A DNA stretch of 64,000 nt, from positions 434,001 through 498,000 of the forward strand of contig NZ_JABEKV010000003.1 of assembly GCF_013283645.1 (NCBI RefSeq). Reading direction: 5' to 3'. Both the position numbers and the translations under genes were made by a program. Shown one piece after another: positions 43,032-51,620 of this stretch. Numbering within the stretch: the first letter of the stretch is position 1; every line of letters begins with the position of its first letter. The notes beneath the pieces are model-generated. The model was given only the letters and a program-made list of their open reading frames with translations, was not told where the DNA came from and made no database searches. This DNA comes from Sinorhizobium psoraleae. GTDB lineage: Bacteria > Pseudomonadota > Alphaproteobacteria > Rhizobiales > Rhizobiaceae.

Positions 43032-44993
43032 TCAATGTTCGTTCGAATGCGCTCCATGCGCCGTGATCACGCTCTGCGCTTCCTTGCCATAAAGCTCCTC
43101 GAAATGATCGAAGCTCTTGGAGAAGTAGCCGATCCCCTGCGTGGCCGATCGTAGCGAACGTGCCAGATCGTCGAGCGCGGACCCGGGAACGAGAGCGCGG
43201 AAGATATCCCATCCCTTCGCGCCCTCGTCCCGGTCGAAACCGAGGACCTGCCCTTTGAGTGTCGAAACGATCGGCACGAGACTGCCGGAATAGATGGAAG
43301 GAATGTGGATCTCCACGCGGAAGATCGGCTGCATCAGCACGGACGAGGCTTGCGAGAGGGCCTGACGGACGCCCATCTTTCCGGCCGTGCGAAACGCGTA
43401 TTCCGAACTGTCGACCGAGTGATGCTGACCGTCGGTCAGCATCACGCCGACATCGATGACCTTGAAGCCGAGCGGGCCCTTGTCCATCGCCTCGCGCGCG
43501 CCTGCTTCGACCGCCGGTATGAAGTTCCTCGGAACGGCGCCGCCCTTGACGGTTTCGGCAAAGGTAAACCCGCCGCCGCGCTCATTGGGATGAACGCTGA
43601 GCTTCACGTCCGCAAACTGACCGGCGCCGCCGGTCTGTTTGCGGTGACGATAGTGCACGTCCGACGACTTCGAGATCGTCTCGCGATAGACGGGGCTCGG
43701 CGATTGCTCGCTGACCTGGACGTGAAAGACATCGGAGAGCGTCCGGCAGAGGTCGCGCAGGTGCACCGGCCCCTGGGCGCAGACCAGTTGCGCGCCGGTC
43801 CCCTCCTCCTGCATGACCTTGAGCCCGCGATCGGTTTCGGAAAGCTTGGCGAGCGTTTCGGAGAGCTTGGTTTCGTCGCGCTCGCTTTCCGGCACCAGGA
43901 TGCGTTCCAGCATGGGCGTTGGGGGCGCCGTCCATTCCGGCGGCGCCACCGTGGCATTGGCCGTCAACAGCGACGGCACGATGAGGTGATCGGATTTCAC
44001 GGCGGCGAAGACCTGGCCGGGGGCCGGCGTCGCCGATGCTATAGGGCGGCCGTTCGCCGGGTCCTGCAGGGCCCCGAGACCGGCGCCGCCGAGGGCCGCC
44101 CCCTGCTTCACGCCGTTCTGGAGGGCGCGAACAAGCACGGTCTTGCCGACGCTCGGACGATGATGGGCATGAAAACTGACGGCAGAGAGCGTCGTATCGG
44201 AGATGCCGGCGGCAGCGGCAAGGCGTGTCCGCAGCGCCTCGACCCGTGGCGCATCGTGACGAAGCGCCTTCATCAGCCGCAGAATGCCGTTGCTGTGGCT
44301 TGCGGCGCCGACCAGCACCGGGATGATCTTGTTTTCGCTCAAGACCCGCTTCGAGATCGAATAGATCGCATCGCTCGCCGGTTCGCGGTCCTCGATCAGC
44401 TCTTCCAACAGCCAGTCATCGAATTCGGAAAGATGTTCGAGCAACTCGGTCCGCGCCTCGTGCTCGCGGTCAATGACGCTTTCTGGAAGCTCGAAAAGCG
44501 CAGACGTCTGGCCTTCCCGGTAGCGCCAGGCGCGCTCCGAAATCAGGTCGCAACTGCCGATGATCTTGTCGCCGTCGCGAATCGGGATCTGCCGCAGCAC
44601 GAGAGGGTGGTTGGAATAGTCCTGGAGAGCGGCGACGACGTCTCTGAGCCGTTCTCTGGGCTCATCCATGCGGTTGACGAAAAGAATGCAGGGCGTCCCC
44701 GACGCCTCGATCGCCTTGAGGTAAGGTGCCGCGAGCACCGCTTCGTCCGGGGCCGGCGAAACGCAGAGCACGCAGGCGTCGCTGGCGAGAAGCGCATCCT
44801 GCACATGCGCCAGCGCTTCGTTCGTTCCGGGCGTGTCGAGCGCACACCACTCCTCGTTTCCGAATTCGAACTCCGTCACGCTCAACCCATAGGGAGAGGC
44901 GGATTTTCTTGGCTGGCCTTCAAGCAGACCCAGCTTTTCCACGAGCGTGGATTTTCCGGTCTGCGAAGGCCCAAGTACCGTGAAGCAGCGCAT
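43032..44993 (-). CDS. EF-G-like translation-factor GTPase
   Basis: A 653-residue protein with the domain order of elongation factor G but shorter than the usual 700. The P-loop is GPSQTGKS (8-15), then DTPG (53-56), and NRMD (107-110) instead of the canonical NKxD guanine-specificity motif. Switch I is much reduced. Domains III-V follow, with RHRKQTGGAGQFADVKLSV and RQALSQASSVLMQPIFRVEIHIPSIYSGSLVPIVSTLKGQVLG typical of EF-G domains IV and V. It is not the housekeeping fusA, since it stands alone and has divergent GTPase motifs. Paralogs of this type exist in rhizobia; the role is unknown, and ribosome recycling or rescue under stress is a guess. Confidence 0.85.
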   Translation of the reverse strand: MRCFTVLGPSQTGKSTLVEKLGLLEGQPRKSASPYGLSVTEFEFGNEEWCALDTPGTNEALAHVQDALLASDACVLCVSPAPDEAVLAAPYLKAIEASGTPCILFVNRMDEPRERLRDVVAALQDYSNHPLVLRQIPIRDGDKIIGSCDLISERAWRYREGQTSALFELPESVIDREHEARTELLEHLSEFDDWLLEELIEDREPASDAIYSISKRVLSENKIIPVLVGAASHSNGILRLMKALRHDAPRVEALRTRLAAAAGISDTTLSAVSFHAHHRPSVGKTVLVRALQNGVKQGAALGGAGLGALQDPANGRPIASATPAPGQVFAAVKSDHLIVPSLLTANATVAPPEWTAPPTPMLERILVPESERDETKLSETLAKLSETDRGLKVMQEEGTGAQLVCAQGPVHLRDLCRTLSDVFHVQVSEQSPSPVYRETISKSSDVHYRHRKQTGGAGQFADVKLSVHPNERGGGFTFAETVKGGAVPRNFIPAVEAGAREAMDKGPLGFKVIDVGVMLTDGQHHSVDSSEYAFRTAGKMGVRQALSQASSVLMQPIFRVEIHIPSIYSGSLVPIVSTLKGQVLGFDRDEGAKGWDIFRALVPGSALDDLARSLRSATQGIGYFSKSFDHFEELYGKEAQSVITAHGAHSNEH

Positions 44994-45026
44994 CGGCGAT
45001 CCTCCAATCTACCACGATGACACGTC

Positions 45027-45092
45027 TCTACAGCGCCGTAGTGTGTCTTTTCAGACGCGCAGAGTCGCTGTAGCACTTTGAATTGCTGCATG
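45027..45092 (-). repeat. Half composite palindromic repeat, copy 6
   Basis: Minus-strand reading: CATGCAGCAATTCAAAGTGCTACAGCGACTC, then an inner GCGCGTCTGAAAAGACAC hairpin and a decayed closing arm. It lies 34 bases upstream of the EF-G-like gene, in its direction. The remaining gap to 45350 has no gene. Confidence 0.8.
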
Positions 45093-45350
45093 TTTTCTCC
45101 TCAAATCCGTTGCGATCCAAGGAACATGCAAGCAGCCAAGATGTCCCGCACGGCGCAATGCGCCGGAGATCGGTCCTTTCTCCGACGCCGTTCCCTCCCC
45201 TCGCGAGGTCAAGGCTTTACCAAGGGTGCACCCGCGCCCGTCGCTACGCAAGCTGAGATCGACTATCTCGGGAAAAGGCCGCGAACCCGGCAGCGAAAGT
45301 GCGACACGGCAGGATGAACGCCAGGCCTGCATTCACCCTTCGTCGCACCG

Positions 45351-46139
45351 TCAACCGATGGCGCTCGGCGCAAACTCCGCGACCAGCTCGTGGCGATCGC
45401 CCGGATAGGTCAGCCGAACGCTGGTGACCGGCGCACCGCCGCTCCAGGTCCGCCGTTCGATGACGAGGCAGGGGGATCCAACCGCGACACCGAGGGCCTG
45501 CGCGGCCTGGCGGCTTGCCGCCACGGCGCGGATACGATGCTCCGCCGTGCTCCAGGGCACCTTGCCGAGCAGCCAGGAGCCGGGGGCGACGGCATCGAAC
45601 GGCTCCGCTTCCGCCTCCGGCACCGCCGAAAGGCTGATCAGCCGTTCCTCGAGGCAAAAAGGTCGGCCGCTTGCCAGATGCAGGCAGGTGATATCGAGCA
45701 ACCGCGACGAGGCTGGCAGGTCGATGCGTCCCGAATCGCGAGCACTGATCTTGCGGACATGCCGCTCGTCGAGACGGTAGCCGTATTCGAGACCGAGCGA
45801 CTGCACCTCGAGCTTGACGTCGTGGATTTCCATGACCGCGGACTGGACGTGCGGAAAAGTGACATAGCTGCCCGATTTACGCCGCCGCTCGATCAATCCC
45901 TTTTTGACGAGTTCGGTCAGCGCCTTGTTCACGGTCATGCGCGAGCAACCATATTGCTCCGTCAACTCGTGCTCGAAAGGAATTCGATATCCCGGCGGCC
46001 AGTCGCCGGACATGATGTGCCCCTCGACGTCGCTGAGGATCCGCTGATGCAGGGAAAGCGGCTGCTCTTGACGGTTTTCCTCCTGGGAAGAACGATCAGT
46101 GGAAATGGCGGGACCCTCGGCTGGTGACTGACCCCGCAC
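45351..46139 (-). CDS. GntR/HutC-like transcriptional regulator
   Basis: A regulator of about 262 residues. The GntR winged helix (LHQRILSDVEGHIMSGDWPPGYRIPFEHELTEQYGCSRMTVNKALTELVKKGLIERRRKSGSYV) is followed by a UTRA ligand-binding domain. The sequence is of the HutC histidine-utilisation-repressor type. No hut genes are in the window, so it acts at a distance or has another effector. The start is uncertain: I use a GTG at 46139 with AGGA upstream; the frame stays open to another GTG at 46196. Confidence 0.82.
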   Translation of the reverse strand: MRGQSPAEGPAISTDRSSQEENRQEQPLSLHQRILSDVEGHIMSGDWPPGYRIPFEHELTEQYGCSRMTVNKALTELVKKGLIERRRKSGSYVTFPHVQSAVMEIHDVKLEVQSLGLEYGYRLDERHVRKISARDSGRIDLPASSRLLDITCLHLASGRPFCLEERLISLSAVPEAEAEPFDAVAPGSWLLGKVPWSTAEHRIRAVAASRQAAQALGVAVGSPCLVIERRTWSGGAPVTSVRLTYPGDRHELVAEFAPSAIG

Positions 46140-46464
46140 CTTAAACAATTCCTGCCGCGGCGACAGCCCCGGCGAGGCCGCCCGCCGTTTATCCACGCAG
46201 GATGCTGCACAATCAAATTGTTACGACGGCCTCATGCAGTTCCGGAAGAACATGCCCAATGCCGCCATGGACAGCGGGCGTGCAGCGATCGGTGTTCGTC
46301 CGCGCCCGGCAGAGACATACAGAAAGTCGCCCCCTCCCCTTGCTGGATCGCCCGGCCCCGAAACTGACTCAACCTTGGGCCGGCCGGTTCCCCGTTGACT
46401 TTTATTGACCCTGAGCGCACCTGCAAAATTTGCCGTAGAGCGACCGTTCCGGACATTTTTTGCA
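46140..46464. other. Intergenic region without clear gene
   Basis: It contains the promoter side of the HutC-like gene and the 3' flank of the SnoaL-like gene. I see no repeat, RNA gene or supported coding region. Confidence 0.5.
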
Positions 46465-46851
46465 CTAAAGTTGTATTTCGATGGCGGCCTTGTCTATGAC
46501 GGACCACACCTTCTCGATCCTCTCGTCCTCAAATTCATAGAACACGTTCTCGGTGAACGAGACTCTTTTCCCATTTACATGGAGGCCAAACAGGAGTCCT
46601 GTCGGCGTGCAGTCGAAGCGCAGACGGCTCGCTACAAGAGGCGGTTCGCAGATGAGCAGATGGATATCGAAATGGAGGTCGGGGATCGCGCGAAAATCTC
46701 CCTCCAGCATCTCACGATAGCCTGATAACCCGATCAGCTCGCCGTTGTAGTGAACGTCATCATGAACGAACTGGCCCAAATTCGGCCAGTCCTGTTTGTT
46801 CAGGCAGTCGATGTAGCTTCGGTAGATGTCGGAGAGACGGGTCTTTGTCAT
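46465..46851 (-). CDS. SnoaL-like / ester cyclase family protein
   Basis: A 128-residue NTF2-fold protein. SDIYRSYIDCLNKQDWPNLGQFVHDDVHYNGELIGLSGYREMLEGDFRAIPDLHFDIHLLICEPPLVASRLRFDCTPTG is the SnoaL-like (ester cyclase) pattern. The family includes polyketide cyclases, but most bacterial members have no known substrate. It stands alone on the minus strand, with a decayed repeat just upstream. Confidence 0.82.
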   Translation of the reverse strand: MTKTRLSDIYRSYIDCLNKQDWPNLGQFVHDDVHYNGELIGLSGYREMLEGDFRAIPDLHFDIHLLICEPPLVASRLRFDCTPTGLLFGLHVNGKRVSFTENVFYEFEDERIEKVWSVIDKAAIEIQL

Positions 46852-46877
46852 GGCAGCTGCCTCCGTACTGCTCCAAG

Positions 46878-46944
46878 TCTACAATGCCGTCCGTCTTGTC
46901 AGAGGGCAAAGGACGCAGTAACGCCTCGAATTGCTGCATGTTCT
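46878..46944 (-). repeat. Degenerate half composite repeat, copy 7
   Basis: Minus-strand reading AACATGCAGCAATTCGAGGCGTTACTGCG, with a weak inner hairpin (CCTCTGACAAGACGG). It keeps the linker but has lost most arm pairing. It lies upstream of the SnoaL-like gene. Confidence 0.65.
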
Positions 46945-46980
46945 AAGCCGCGGCGGTCATTTCCGATGCGAGCCTCGAGC

Positions 46981-47166
46981 CTAGTAGAAGAGATGCCAGG
47001 GCGTCAGGAAGGCGCGTGCCCATTCTTGTTCCTGTTCCTGCTCCCGTTCGCGCTCCGCCGAAGCATCGCCACGGACGAGACTGGAGGCGGTCTTCTCGCC
47101 GCGCATCACCGCTTTCGGCGCCGGCGGCTCGAAATAGCCAAGCGTCATTCCACCGAGATAGAACAT
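46981..47166 (-). CDS. Possible 61-residue protein of unknown function
   Basis: A small frame starting MFYLGGMTLGYFEPPAPKA and ending WARAFLTPWHLFY, with an acidic/glutamine-rich EREREQEQEQEW middle. A GGAAGG site lies seven bases before the ATG. I do not recognise it. Its regular termini and the ribosome site argue for a real gene, but it is short and could be fortuitous. It precedes the rep region and is transcribed away from it. Confidence 0.4.
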   Translation of the reverse strand: MFYLGGMTLGYFEPPAPKAVMRGEKTASSLVRGDASAEREREQEQEQEWARAFLTPWHLFY

Positions 47167-47727
47167 GCAGCGCCCTTCCCTGCTCGCGTTTTCGAGACAC
47201 AAGCCTGCCACAATCCAGCATGCTGTCAATAGTCTACTAAATTTATGTTCTATCACTCCTGCTGCCGACCGAGGGCTCGACGGATGCGGGAGTTCCTCGG
47301 GCGGCAGAGCCGATCTGCGATGGTGCCCCATACGCTTCGATTGATCGAAGCCGCTTTGTGGCAGCGATCGCCCAAACAGGGATCAAATGAATTCAAAGCA
47401 CTAGGCCCGCGTTCCAACCCTGCCGCGGCTTCAGCAGCACGCGACAAACGCCGCGCAACTGACCCCTCGATCCGAACGGGAAGGACAGGCCGGATGGAAT
47501 CACCACATTTCCAGACCAACTGCGCGGCCATCACCTTCCGCTGCGCCGATCACACTGCGAGCTGTCGCGCCGACCGACGACGGACCAGCCTCCGATCGGA
47601 CCTGCGTAGCGTCCATTAGTTTGGTTCACACCTAGCCAAATCGCGAGCATCGCTTGCGGCATCGTCATCCTGTCGATTGAACCGGTGGCGACGTGGGCAC
47701 GTTGACGACACCCGGACGAACTCGCCG

Positions 47728-47743
47728 GTTGTCCGCGGACAAC
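47728..47743. promoter_or_regulatory. repABC palindrome, upstream class, copy 1
   Basis: GTTGTCCGCGGACAAC, a perfect 16-bp palindrome that fits the repABC centromere consensus GTTNNCNNNNGNNAAC. It lies 190 bases upstream of repA, 38 bases from an identical copy. It could be a RepB (parS) or a RepA operator site. Confidence 0.65.
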
Positions 47744-47765
47744 CGCGTTGAAGGTCGCCGGTAAA

Positions 47766-47781
47766 GTTGTCCGCGGACAAC
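47766..47781. promoter_or_regulatory. repABC palindrome, upstream class, copy 2
   Basis: Identical to the palindrome at 47728-47743. The 38-base spacing is about 3.6 helical turns. The two copies share the CCGCGG core, unlike the four downstream sites with a CAGCTG core. Confidence 0.65.
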
Positions 47782-47933
47782 TCGTAAACAGTGAAATTCA
47801 TAAACTGCGACCCGCGCAGCGCATAAAAGGGCATTTTGTTAAGCGTTTGTAAATTGGCAGCGAATCGGCGCATAGTATATCTGCGCAGATTGGTTCCTAT
47901 TGGCGAATTTTGCGCAGTTTTCCGGAGATGACG

Positions 47934-49130
47934 ATGTTGCAACAGAGAATCCAGGGTCTTGAGGAGCAGGAGCATTTGCCATCACTGCTGTCCGCCGACG
48001 CTCAGGAACTCGCTCACCAGCTGCAGGAACATCAGAAAAAGATCTTCTCCCCGACTGCACAAAAAACCATGCGGCTGTTCACGCCGGCCGAGGCGGCTGC
48101 CTTCATCGGAATCGGTGAAGGCTATCTTCGCCAGATCGCTTCAGAAGGCCACGGGCCGGAGCCGCTGTCAAACGGTCGGCGCATGTATGCCGTCGATGAC
48201 ATCGATCGCATCCGCCGTGTGCTCGACGAGGGCAGCAAGACCGGAAAATACATCCCCCACCGCCGACCGGGCGAAAAGCTCCAGGTCATCTCGGTCATGA
48301 ATTTCAAGGGCGGTTCGGGCAAGACAACGACGTCGGCCCATCTTTCCCAATATCTCGCGCTCCGCGGCTATCGCGTACTGGCGATCGATCTCGATCCCCA
48401 GGCCTCGCTTTCCGCCCTCTTCGGCCATCAGCCGGAGCTCGACGTCGGCGAGGCAGAAACACTTTATGGCGCCATTCGCTACGACAGCCCGCGTTCCATC
48501 GCCGACGTCGTCCGCGCCACCTACACGACCAATCTCCATCTGATCCCCGGCAATCTCGAGCTGATGGAGTTCGAACACGAGACACCTAAGGCGATGATCG
48601 GCGGCTCATCCGAGACGCTGTTCTTCGCAAGAATCGGTGAGGCGCTTTCCGAGATCGAGGGCTTCTACGACATCGTCGTCATCGACTGCCCGCCGCAGCT
48701 CGGCTTTCTGACCATGTCGGCGCTCTGCGCGGCGACGTCGGTGCTCATCACCGTGCATCCGCAAATGCTCGACGTGATGTCGATGTCGCAATTCCTGTCG
48801 ATGACGAGCGACCTCATGGCTGTCGTCGAGAAGGCGGGCGGCCGCACCAGCTATGACTGGATGCGCTATCTCGTAACACGCTTCGAGCCAAACGATGGTC
48901 CCCAAAGCCAGATGACCGGCTTCATGCGGGCGATCTTCGGCAATCGCATGCTCCAGAATGCCATGGTGAAGTCGACCGCCATCTCGGACGCCGGCGTCAC
49001 CAAACAGACGCTCTACGAGGTGGAACGCTCGCAATTCATACGCGGCACCTATGACCGGGCGATGGACTCGCTCTCTCTCGTCAACGCGGAGATCGAAGAG
49101 ATGGTCCGCAAGGTCTGGGGAAGGAAGTAA
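47934..49130 (+). CDS. repA: Plasmid partitioning ATPase RepA
   Basis: A 398-residue ParA-type ATPase of the repABC family. An N-terminal helix-turn-helix region (FTPAEAAAFIGIGEGYLRQIASEGHGPEPLSNGRRMYAVDDIDRIRR, about 49-95) binds the operator. The deviant Walker A motif KGGSGKTT lies at residues 125-132, and IDLDPQASLSALFG and VVIDCPPQLGFLT follow. It segregates the replicon with RepB and represses the operon. I choose the ATG at 47934, six bases after GGAG; an ATG at 47928 is an alternative. It is followed after three bases by repB. Confidence 0.96.
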   Translation: MLQQRIQGLEEQEHLPSLLSADAQELAHQLQEHQKKIFSPTAQKTMRLFTPAEAAAFIGIGEGYLRQIASEGHGPEPLSNGRRMYAVDDIDRIRRVLDEGSKTGKYIPHRRPGEKLQVISVMNFKGGSGKTTTSAHLSQYLALRGYRVLAIDLDPQASLSALFGHQPELDVGEAETLYGAIRYDSPRSIADVVRATYTTNLHLIPGNLELMEFEHETPKAMIGGSSETLFFARIGEALSEIEGFYDIVVIDCPPQLGFLTMSALCAATSVLITVHPQMLDVMSMSQFLSMTSDLMAVVEKAGGRTSYDWMRYLVTRFEPNDGPQSQMTGFMRAIFGNRMLQNAMVKSTAISDAGVTKQTLYEVERSQFIRGTYDRAMDSLSLVNAEIEEMVRKVWGRK

Positions 49131-49133
49131 TCG

Positions 49134-50138
49134 ATGGCGCGCAAGAACCTGATCGGCATTTCTGACGGCTCGACTGCCCCGATCGAAGGAGAGCGGCCGG
49201 CCGTCGAGCGCCCGATCGCCGGCCTCGCGCAAGGCCACCGGCCAAGCGGTCTCGTCGGCGGAATCACCAGGTCGCTATCGAACATCACCCAGAAGGTGGA
49301 GCGCGCTGAAGAACTGGAGCGCCAGCTTGCCGAAGGGCAATCGATCGTTGATCTCGACCCTTCGCTGATCGACGCTTCTTTCGTCGTCGACCGGCTGGGC
49401 GTTACGGCCGAGGCGCAGGCCGCGCTGGTGCAACAGATCCGCGACCACGGACAACAGGTCCCGATCCTGGTGCGTCCGCACCCGACCGCGAAGGAGCGCT
49501 ATCAGGTCGCCTACGGCCACCGCCGGCTTGCGGCACTGCGTGAGATCGGCGGGAAGATCAAGGCGGTCATTCGCAACCTCAGCGACGAACAGCTCGTCGT
49601 CTCCCAAGGACAGGAGAACAACGCCCGCACCGATCTTTCCTTCATCGAACGCGCGCTGTTTGCGACCCGGCTTGAAGATCGCGGCTTCTCCCGTGAGATC
49701 ATCATGTCGGCGCTCGGCGTCGACAAAGCGGCCTTGTCGAAGATGATCACCATCGTTCGTCGATTGCCGGTCGAAGTGATCGAGGCGGTCGGTGCCGCCC
49801 CGTCCTTTGGGCGTCGGCGATGGATGGAACTGGCCGATCTTCTCGATCTCGACGGCAGCCGAACGCGGGCGCTCGGATTTGTCGAGCAAGCCGATTTTCC
49901 GACGGGTGAAAGCGATCAGCGCTTCGAGAAACTGTTCAGCTTTCTCAGCACCGCCAAGGAGCGATCAAAGGCGGAAGCCTGGACCGCACCTGACCGTACA
50001 CGCCCCGTGCGCATCCGCGAGACAGAGTCGGAAACGACTCTCGCCTTCAGCAAGAAGGTTGCGCCGGGTTTTGCCGATTTCGTGAGGCAGAGGCTGCAAT
50101 CTCTGTACGTCGAATACCAACAGGAAACAGGAGATTAA
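49134..50138 (+). CDS. repB: Plasmid partitioning protein RepB
   Basis: A 334-residue ParB-family centromere-binding protein. The ParB/sulfiredoxin-like nuclease domain includes IRDHGQQVPILVRPHPTAKERYQVAYGHRRLAALREIG (about 100-137), then VVSQGQENNARTDLSFIERALFATRLEDRGFSREIIMSALGVDKAALSKM with the DNA-binding helix-turn-helix. RepB loads on palindromic parS sites and works with RepA. The start codon follows the repA stop closely, so the two are co-translated. Confidence 0.96.
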   Translation: MARKNLIGISDGSTAPIEGERPAVERPIAGLAQGHRPSGLVGGITRSLSNITQKVERAEELERQLAEGQSIVDLDPSLIDASFVVDRLGVTAEAQAALVQQIRDHGQQVPILVRPHPTAKERYQVAYGHRRLAALREIGGKIKAVIRNLSDEQLVVSQGQENNARTDLSFIERALFATRLEDRGFSREIIMSALGVDKAALSKMITIVRRLPVEVIEAVGAAPSFGRRRWMELADLLDLDGSRTRALGFVEQADFPTGESDQRFEKLFSFLSTAKERSKAEAWTAPDRTRPVRIRETESETTLAFSKKVAPGFADFVRQRLQSLYVEYQQETGD

Positions 50139-50145
50139 ACAGAGC

Positions 50146-50200
50146 AAAAGAAAAAGGCTTCCGAACGACTAGCGCTGCGGAAACCCTTCTCTCGTGTAGC
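50146..50200 (-). ncRNA. Counter-transcribed RNA (incA/RepE) between repB and repC
   Basis: On the minus strand, TTGACA (plus 50230-50235) and a weak GATTCT (plus 50207-50212) at 17-base spacing form a promoter. The transcript would start near 50200 and end in a hairpin of 8-bp arms GGTTTCCG/CGGAAGCC (plus 50156-50185) followed by TTTTTCTTTT. Position and layout match the antisense RNA that limits RepC synthesis and causes incompatibility in repABC plasmids. The exact ends are estimates. Confidence 0.8.
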
Positions 50201-50294
50201 AACCTGAGAATCCCATTTCCGCGAATCAGTGTCAAGAGTTTTTGACGTCGTTTCGGCGAACGATTTTCTTTTGCCTTGGATAAGGTGAAGAAAA

Positions 50295-51620
50295 ATGGAA
50301 CGTGGAAGTGTGACGACGCCCTTTGGGCGGCGGCCGATGACGCTTGGGATGCTCTCAAGTCAAATCACCGCGAGCCGCACCGAGGCGGAGCGATCGGTCG
50401 ACAAATGGAAACTGTTTCGCTGGCTCTGTGAAGCGAAGACGGTCGTCGGCGTGTCGGATCGATCGCTGGCGGTGCTGAACGCATTGCTGAGCTTTTATCC
50501 GGGCTCCGAGCTCGCAAAGGGGAGCGGCCTCGTCGTTTTCCCATCGAATGCACAGCTCTCGCTTCGAGCGCATGGCATGGCTGGAACGACGTTGCGCCGC
50601 CACCTCGCGGCCCTTGTCGATGCTGGCCTCATCCTTCGACGCGATAGCCCCAACGGCAAGCGCTACGCCCGGCGAAGCCACAGCGGTTCTGTCGGAGAAG
50701 CCTTCGGGTTCGATCTCTCACCGCTGATCGCACGCGCGGCCGAGTTCGAAACCACCTCGGCGCAGCTTGCCGCTGAACGGCAGCATCTGCGCGTGATGCG
50801 TGAGAGACTGAGCCTCTGCCGGCGCGACGTTGCGAAGTTGCTGGATCTCGTCCGCGAAAACGCTCCGCAAGGCGACTGGCAGGACTATGCGCTCCTGTTT
50901 GAGCACCTCACCACCCAGCTTCCCCGTAAGCCCTCGCCCGCCGACATCGAGGCTCTCCTCGGCTCGATGGAGCGTCTTCGGTCCGATCTTACCAATCAAT
51001 TGGAAAAATTACTGAATTCCGGAAAAATGGACATCAATGATCGCCAGAATGGATGCCACATACAGAATACACATCCAGACTCCCTATCTGAATCTGAACG
51101 TGGCTTGGGAAAAGGATCGGAACCATTTTTACGAAACGACGTCGAAGCGAGCCCGGCAACGACTTTGACCGAACGCTTACCGAGCCCGGCGCCTGGCGGC
51201 GCACCGTGGTCGTCGGCAGCCGCCGATCGCTCGGTCACGCCATCTCAAAGACCACATCGTGAAATCCCGCTGCTCGCCATCCTGCAGGCCTGCCCGCAGA
51301 TCGCCGACTATGGGCCTTCCGGCCGGATTTCCAGTTGGAAGGACCTGATGACGGCGGCGATCGTCGTCCGCTCCATGCTCAACGTCAGCGCCGATGCCTA
51401 TGATGCGGCCTGCTCCGTCCTTGGTTGCGAGAACGCCGCCACCGTCGTCGCCTGCATTCTCGAAAGGGCTGAGCACATCACATCGCCAGGCGGTTACCTG
51501 CGTGAGCTCACGAAGCGGGCGCAGCGGCAGGAATTTACGCTTGCTCCGATGATCGTCGCGTTGAGCCGCGCCAAGCGACGGGCAGGGAAGGAGCCCGGAG
51601 GACTTGTGCTTGCGCATTAG
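50295..51620 (+). CDS. repC: Replication initiator RepC
   Basis: A 441-residue replication initiator of the RepC family. The N-terminal part (TPFGRRPMTLGMLSSQITASRTEAERSVDKWKLFRWLCEAKTVVGVSDRSLAVLNALLSFYP) and a winged-helix region (VVFPSNAQLSLRAHGMAGTTLRRHLAALVDAGLILRRDSPNGKRYARR) bind the origin, which lies inside the gene. A long alpha-helical middle and a C-terminal domain follow. Its expression is limited by the antisense RNA just upstream; the leader TTTTGACGTCGTTTCGG before the start can form alternative structures. Confidence 0.95.
   Translation: MERGSVTTPFGRRPMTLGMLSSQITASRTEAERSVDKWKLFRWLCEAKTVVGVSDRSLAVLNALLSFYPGSELAKGSGLVVFPSNAQLSLRAHGMAGTTLRRHLAALVDAGLILRRDSPNGKRYARRSHSGSVGEAFGFDLSPLIARAAEFETTSAQLAAERQHLRVMRERLSLCRRDVAKLLDLVRENAPQGDWQDYALLFEHLTTQLPRKPSPADIEALLGSMERLRSDLTNQLEKLLNSGKMDINDRQNGCHIQNTHPDSLSESERGLGKGSEPFLRNDVEASPATTLTERLPSPAPGGAPWSSAAADRSVTPSQRPHREIPLLAILQACPQIADYGPSGRISSWKDLMTAAIVVRSMLNVSADAYDAACSVLGCENAATVVACILERAEHITSPGGYLRELTKRAQRQEFTLAPMIVALSRAKRRAGKEPGGLVLAH
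50990..51140. other. AT-rich patch within repC, likely replication origin
   Basis: This stretch of repC is clearly AT-richer than the rest (for example ATTGGAAAAATTACTGAATT near 50999-51018). In repABC plasmids the origin lies inside repC in such an AT-rich segment, so this is the likely melting region. The assignment is by position and composition only. Confidence 0.55.

Larger units (their letters stand above)
47167..47933. other. repA upstream control region
   Basis: A 767-base stretch without a convincing gene. It contains two identical 16-bp palindromes at 47728-47743 and 47766-47781. After about 47780 it becomes AT-rich, with a TTGTAA hexamer, a GCGCATAGTATATCTGCGC-like inverted segment near 47869 and the repA ribosome site. 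The repABC promoter is expected here and is usually repressed by RepA with RepB. Confidence 0.6.

Noticed and set aside
41296-45020. Long frames opposite the MFS, dioxygenase and EF-G-like genes
   Set aside because: They span several real genes and intergenic hairpins and show no domain.
45027-45092. Reading frames that begin MQQFKVLQR at several repeat copies
   Set aside because: The ATG is part of the repeat linker, so such frames are by-products of the repeat and not genes.
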